This document shows positions 62,601 through 64,000 of a DNA stretch of 64,000 nt, one piece after another; position 1 is the stretch's first letter, and the number at the start of each line of letters is the position of its first letter. The notes under the pieces were generated by a model. The model searched no databases and had not been told where the DNA came from. It saw only the letters and a list, made by a program, of their open reading frames with translations. Where the stretch lies: positions 1-64,000 of the forward strand of contig NZ_SRXO01000004.1 of the NCBI RefSeq assembly GCF_008360935.1. The letters are read 5' to 3'. Made by a program: the position numbers and the translations under genes. The stretch is from Siccirubricoccus phaeus. Lineage in GTDB: Bacteria; Pseudomonadota; Alphaproteobacteria; Acetobacterales; Acetobacteraceae.

Positions 62601-62787
62601 GATGGCCATCGTGGTCATCGGCGGGCTCGTCACCTCCACCCTGCTCAGCCTGGTGGTGGTGCCGGTGGTCTATTCCTGCCTCGACGAAGCGGGGGACTGG
62701 ATCGCGCGGCGGCGGCGCCGCGCAGGCGGGTCCGATCCGAGGCTTTCCGGCCCCTTGGCCGGCGGTGATCTTCGGCCGCGCCATTGA
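59641..62787 (+). CDS. RND-family efflux pump, inner-membrane component
   Basis: A 1048-residue RND transporter with the usual twelve membrane helices and two large periplasmic loops. Helix 1 is at about 15-37 (PTAVLFLLLGLAGLAAWPLL). Helix 4 carries the proton-relay acids in LVVGVLVDDAIVEIENMV; the Lys partner is in helix 10 (MGIVAKNSILLVEYA). NNMPDVDLPVVTVTV and QVTRRVEDALSGI are porter-domain signatures. Most like hydrophobe/amphiphile exporters, so it suits an alkylated siderophore. The last gene of the 33-kb operon; GTG start overlaps the adaptor stop. The C-terminal tail is short and Arg-rich. Confidence 0.92.
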   Translation: MTGEHGNISAWAIRSPVPTAVLFLLLGLAGLAAWPLLRVNNMPDVDLPVVTVTVAQPGLAPTELEAQVTRRVEDALSGITEVRHIYSTVTDGLSTTIVEFRLGKNIDQATNDVRDHVGEIRAQLPADISEPVIRRMEATGGAILTYTAAAPGLSPAALSWFIDDTVAKALLAAPGVAAVTRIGGADREIRVALRPDRLLAFGITAGQVSAQLRLENVNLPGGRMTLGEAEQSLRALGSAATVEALRARRIVLPDGRSLRLDALAEVSDGTAELRTAARLDGLPVVAFEVSRSRGSSELAVAAQVEERLDALGAAHPGVEFHRVAATVTDVQSGYDAALEALLVGALLAMLVVWLFLRDWPATWIAALAMPLSLLPTFGVIWLAGFSLNSVTLLGLTLVVGVLVDDAIVEIENMVRHLQAAPERGPRAAAFAASAEIGLAVIATTATILAVFVPVAFMPGVAGRFFREFGLTVATAVAFSLLVARLLTPLLAAHCLRAAPRQAREAGRVRRAALAALRWALRHRALTILAALALMGASLALLPLVPRDFMPSPDRGRSVLALEMPPGTTLRGTAAAVREAEAILRARPEVASVFVSLGTTISGNAGLGAATKTGEPRMANFIVTLKPRAERRSTQQHFEAAVRPALSRIPGARIRFGADGQSGARLLVTLAGTDPAALAAAGRELERQMRGLPRLAGVRSAASLERPELQILPLEARAAEAGVSTAAIATAARIGTIGDVNQSLGRFDLPGRQIYIRTMLDEAARHRLEALRLLRVESRAGPAVPLGNVAEIRAGSGPASIVRLDRRRQVTVEVELGTLALGEALEMVNALPILRDLPPGIERREIGDAETMRELFGGFAAALAAGVLLVYLVLVLLFGGVLQPITIMVALPLSLSGALLALLGTQRPFSISAVIGVLMLMGIVAKNSILLVEYAILARRERGVGRDEAVLEAVRKRARPVIMTTIAMVAGMAHIAAGIGADSEFRAPMAIVVIGGLVTSTLLSLVVVPVVYSCLDEAGDWIARRRRRAGGSDPRLSGPLAGGDLRPRH

Positions 62788-62828
62788 GCGGGAGCGCAAC
62801 GGCGTCGCATGGATCCGGCGGACGCGGC

Positions 62829-63245
62829 CTAAATCACCTGGTACCGCGCCCGCGCCGCGCGCTCGATGGCGCCGGCGATCAGCCGGTCCAGGTCCAGCGC
62901 CAGGCGGAATTCCTGCAGGAATTGCAGCTCCGCCTGGGTCGCCTCGCCATCCGCCGCCGCCACCTCGCAGGCCAGGAGATAGGCGGTCTCGCGCAGCCGC
63001 GGCGGCAAGGCGTCGCGGATCAGGGTGCAGGCGCGGTCCAGCCCGTCCTCCCGCTCCAGCAGCTTCAGGCAGGTCTCGGTCACGCTGGCGATGCCGCTCG
63101 GGTGGAAATCGCCGAAGACCGGCAGCTCCTGCACCAGCCGAGACATCATCCCCAGCTCGGCATCGGACATCTGCCGGTCCGAGGCGCCCATCAGCACCAT
63201 GGCGCAGACCAGCGCTTCCTGCGCGTTGAATCGGGTATTGGGCAT
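62829..63245 (-). CDS. TerB-like protein (tellurite-resistance TerB family)
   Basis: A 138-residue all-helical protein. MPNTRFNAQEALVCAMVLMGASDRQMSDAEL at the start holds the acidic metal-binding-like segment (SDRQMSDAEL), and LLACEVAAADGEATQAELQFL is the matching second segment, giving the internal two-repeat pattern of TerB. ATG 63245 matches the family start; the frame upstream to 63440 is shadow sequence from the helicase gene. It faces the RND gene convergently with a 41-bp gap that shows nothing. TerB-like proteins are found in stress contexts but have no settled biochemical role. Confidence 0.8.
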   Translation of the reverse strand: MPNTRFNAQEALVCAMVLMGASDRQMSDAELGMMSRLVQELPVFGDFHPSGIASVTETCLKLLEREDGLDRACTLIRDALPPRLRETAYLLACEVAAADGEATQAELQFLQEFRLALDLDRLIAGAIERAARARYQVI

Positions 63246-63291
63246 GGGGGCCTCGCTTTCCGCCGTCAGGTCGCTTGCCCAGCGCGCGGCG

Positions 63292-64000
63292 TCAACTCGC
63301 GGTTCCGTCAGAGAGGAAGGCGCGGGTCTCCGCCACCGCCTCCGCCAGCCCCACCCGGCGAGGCTGCACCCCAGGCGGCAGCCCGGCCAGCAGGCGGGAA
63401 GGGCAGGAACGATCCAGCAGGACGAACACTCCCTTGTCATCCGCCCGGCGGATCAGCCGGCCGAAAGCCTGGCGCAGCCGATGGCGGGCCAGGGCGTCGT
63501 CATAGCCCTTGGGGTCGCCGCCCGAGAGATGGATCCGCCTTTCCCGGTGCAGGATGGAGGGGCGCGGCCAGGGCACCCTATCGAAGACCAGCAGGCGGAG
63601 GGACCGGCCGGGGACGTCCACCCCGTCCCGCATGGCGTCTGTGCCCAGCAGGCAGGCATCCTCCTCCGCCCGGAAGACATCCACCAGGGTGGCGTTGTCC
63701 ATGGCATCCACATGCTGGGCGAAGAGTGGGATGCCGGCCTGTTCCAGCCCCTGCGCCATGTGGTGGTGGCAGTCCCGCAGCCTCCGGATGGCGGTGAAGA
63801 GGCCGAGCGCGCCGCCGCCCGAGGCCAGGAACAGCGCCTGCATCGCCGCCGCCACCTGGCCCGGCCGGCCGCGCTCCACATCCGTCACCACGAAGGCGCG
63901 GGTACGGGCGGCGTAGTCGAAGGGCGAGGCCAGGGCGGCGCGGATGGCCGGGGAAGGCAGGTGGCTGGCACCGGTGCGGGCCTCGGCGGTGTTCCAGACG
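63292..64000 (-). CDS. ATP-dependent DNA helicase, DinG/YoaA-like, C-terminal part (runs off right edge)
   Basis: The last about 236 codons of a superfamily 2 helicase. The frame reads in from the right edge (SPFDYAARTRAFVV near the edge). Motifs of the second RecA domain: LFLASGGGALGLFTAIRRLRD, LLGTDAMRDGVDVPGRSLRLLVFDRVPWPRPS (the DxxxxGVDVPG and VPWPRP pair typical of DinG/YoaA), and RLRQAFGRLIRRADDKGVFVLLDRS with the arginine-finger motif VI (QAFGRLIR). The N-terminal domain, with the Walker A and any iron-sulfur cysteines, is outside the window. It ends 46 bp upstream of the TerB-like gene on the same strand. Confidence 0.92.
   Translation of the reverse strand, partial: VWNTAEARTGASHLPSPAIRAALASPFDYAARTRAFVVTDVERGRPGQVAAAMQALFLASGGGALGLFTAIRRLRDCHHHMAQGLEQAGIPLFAQHVDAMDNATLVDVFRAEEDACLLGTDAMRDGVDVPGRSLRLLVFDRVPWPRPSILHRERRIHLSGGDPKGYDDALARHRLRQAFGRLIRRADDKGVFVLLDRSCPSRLLAGLPPGVQPRRVGLAEAVAETRAFLSDGTAS

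Noticed and set aside
32959-62787. Salicylate synthase or salicyl-AMP ligase in the siderophore operon
   Set aside because: No chorismate-binding enzyme is present. The only free-standing type ligase sequence is the FAAL domain, which has the FAAL-like PLYHDMGLIG region and is fused to an ACP and PKS.
1-64000. CRISPR arrays, tRNA or rRNA genes, insertion sequences, integrase or attachment sites
   Set aside because: None seen by reading. No repeat-spacer pattern, no transposase or integrase motifs, and no flanking direct repeats noticed around the siderophore island.

Overview
The window is high-GC DNA with very dense, mostly overlapping genes. It looks like an alphaproteobacterium, most likely in Rhodospirillales/Acetobacteraceae (Roseomonas-like). 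Support for this is the rimP-nusA-ylxR-infB order, with YlxR fused to an L7Ae-like domain, an alphaproteobacterial SOS box (GTTC-N7-GTTC) before dinB, and frequent 4-nt ATGA/GTGA stop-start overlaps. The genus is inference from gene content. I see no tRNA, rRNA, CRISPR array or insertion sequence.

Layout. (1) 1-3651, minus strand: the housekeeping operon rimP-nusA-ylxR-infB (infB runs off the left edge). It has a clear sigma-70 promoter and a terminator-like hairpin in its leader. (2) 3710-16423: a divergent twelve-gene carbohydrate/inositol locus. Eight genes run left from 12789: two sugar-nucleotide epimerases, a B12-binding radical SAM enzyme, a GT4 glycosyltransferase, three CgeB-like glycosyltransferases and a UDP-glucuronate-decarboxylase-like enzyme. 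Four run right from 13063: myo-inositol-phosphate synthase, a histidine phosphatase, a methyltransferase and a glycosidase-like protein. The set matches what I remember as the 'rhizo-twelve' neighbourhood, whose product is unknown to me. A GT9-like gene follows convergently. (3) 17717-20694: an SOS-boxed repair operon dinB-DUF763-alkB. (4) 20926-22900: a small unknown ORF, an isoprenylcysteine-methyltransferase-like membrane protein and a DmeF-type cation exporter.

(5) 22991-62787: a roughly 40-kb siderophore island of yersiniabactin/micacocidin type. Two PchR/YbtA-like AraC regulators each face a Fur-box-like site. One divergent arm encodes a TonB receptor, an RhtX/FptX-type permease and a phosphopantetheinyl transferase. 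The other is an apparent single 33-kb operon: two YbtP/YbtQ-like ABC proteins, a Cy-A-MT-PCP-TE synthetase, a 4160-residue FAAL-ACP-KS-AT-KR-ACP-Cy-A-(MT-like)-PCP-Cy-PCP hybrid, a KS-(dead AT)-MT-KR-ACP synthase, a thiazolinyl imide reductase, a methyltransferase, a type II thioesterase and an RND efflux pair. There is no salicylate synthase or salicyl-AMP ligase. The FAAL-primed PKS instead suggests that an alkyl-salicylate starter is built from a fatty acid, as in micacocidin, before two thiazolines, a methylated polyketide unit and a third cysteine ring are added. (6) 62829-64000: a TerB-like gene and the 3' part of a DinG-type helicase, both on the minus strand.

Most interesting points: the twelve-gene locus and its apparently circularly permuted TIM-barrel glycosidase; the megasynthase with a decayed AT and a Tyr-to-His KR; the SOS-boxed DUF763 operon; and the attenuator-like leader of rimP.
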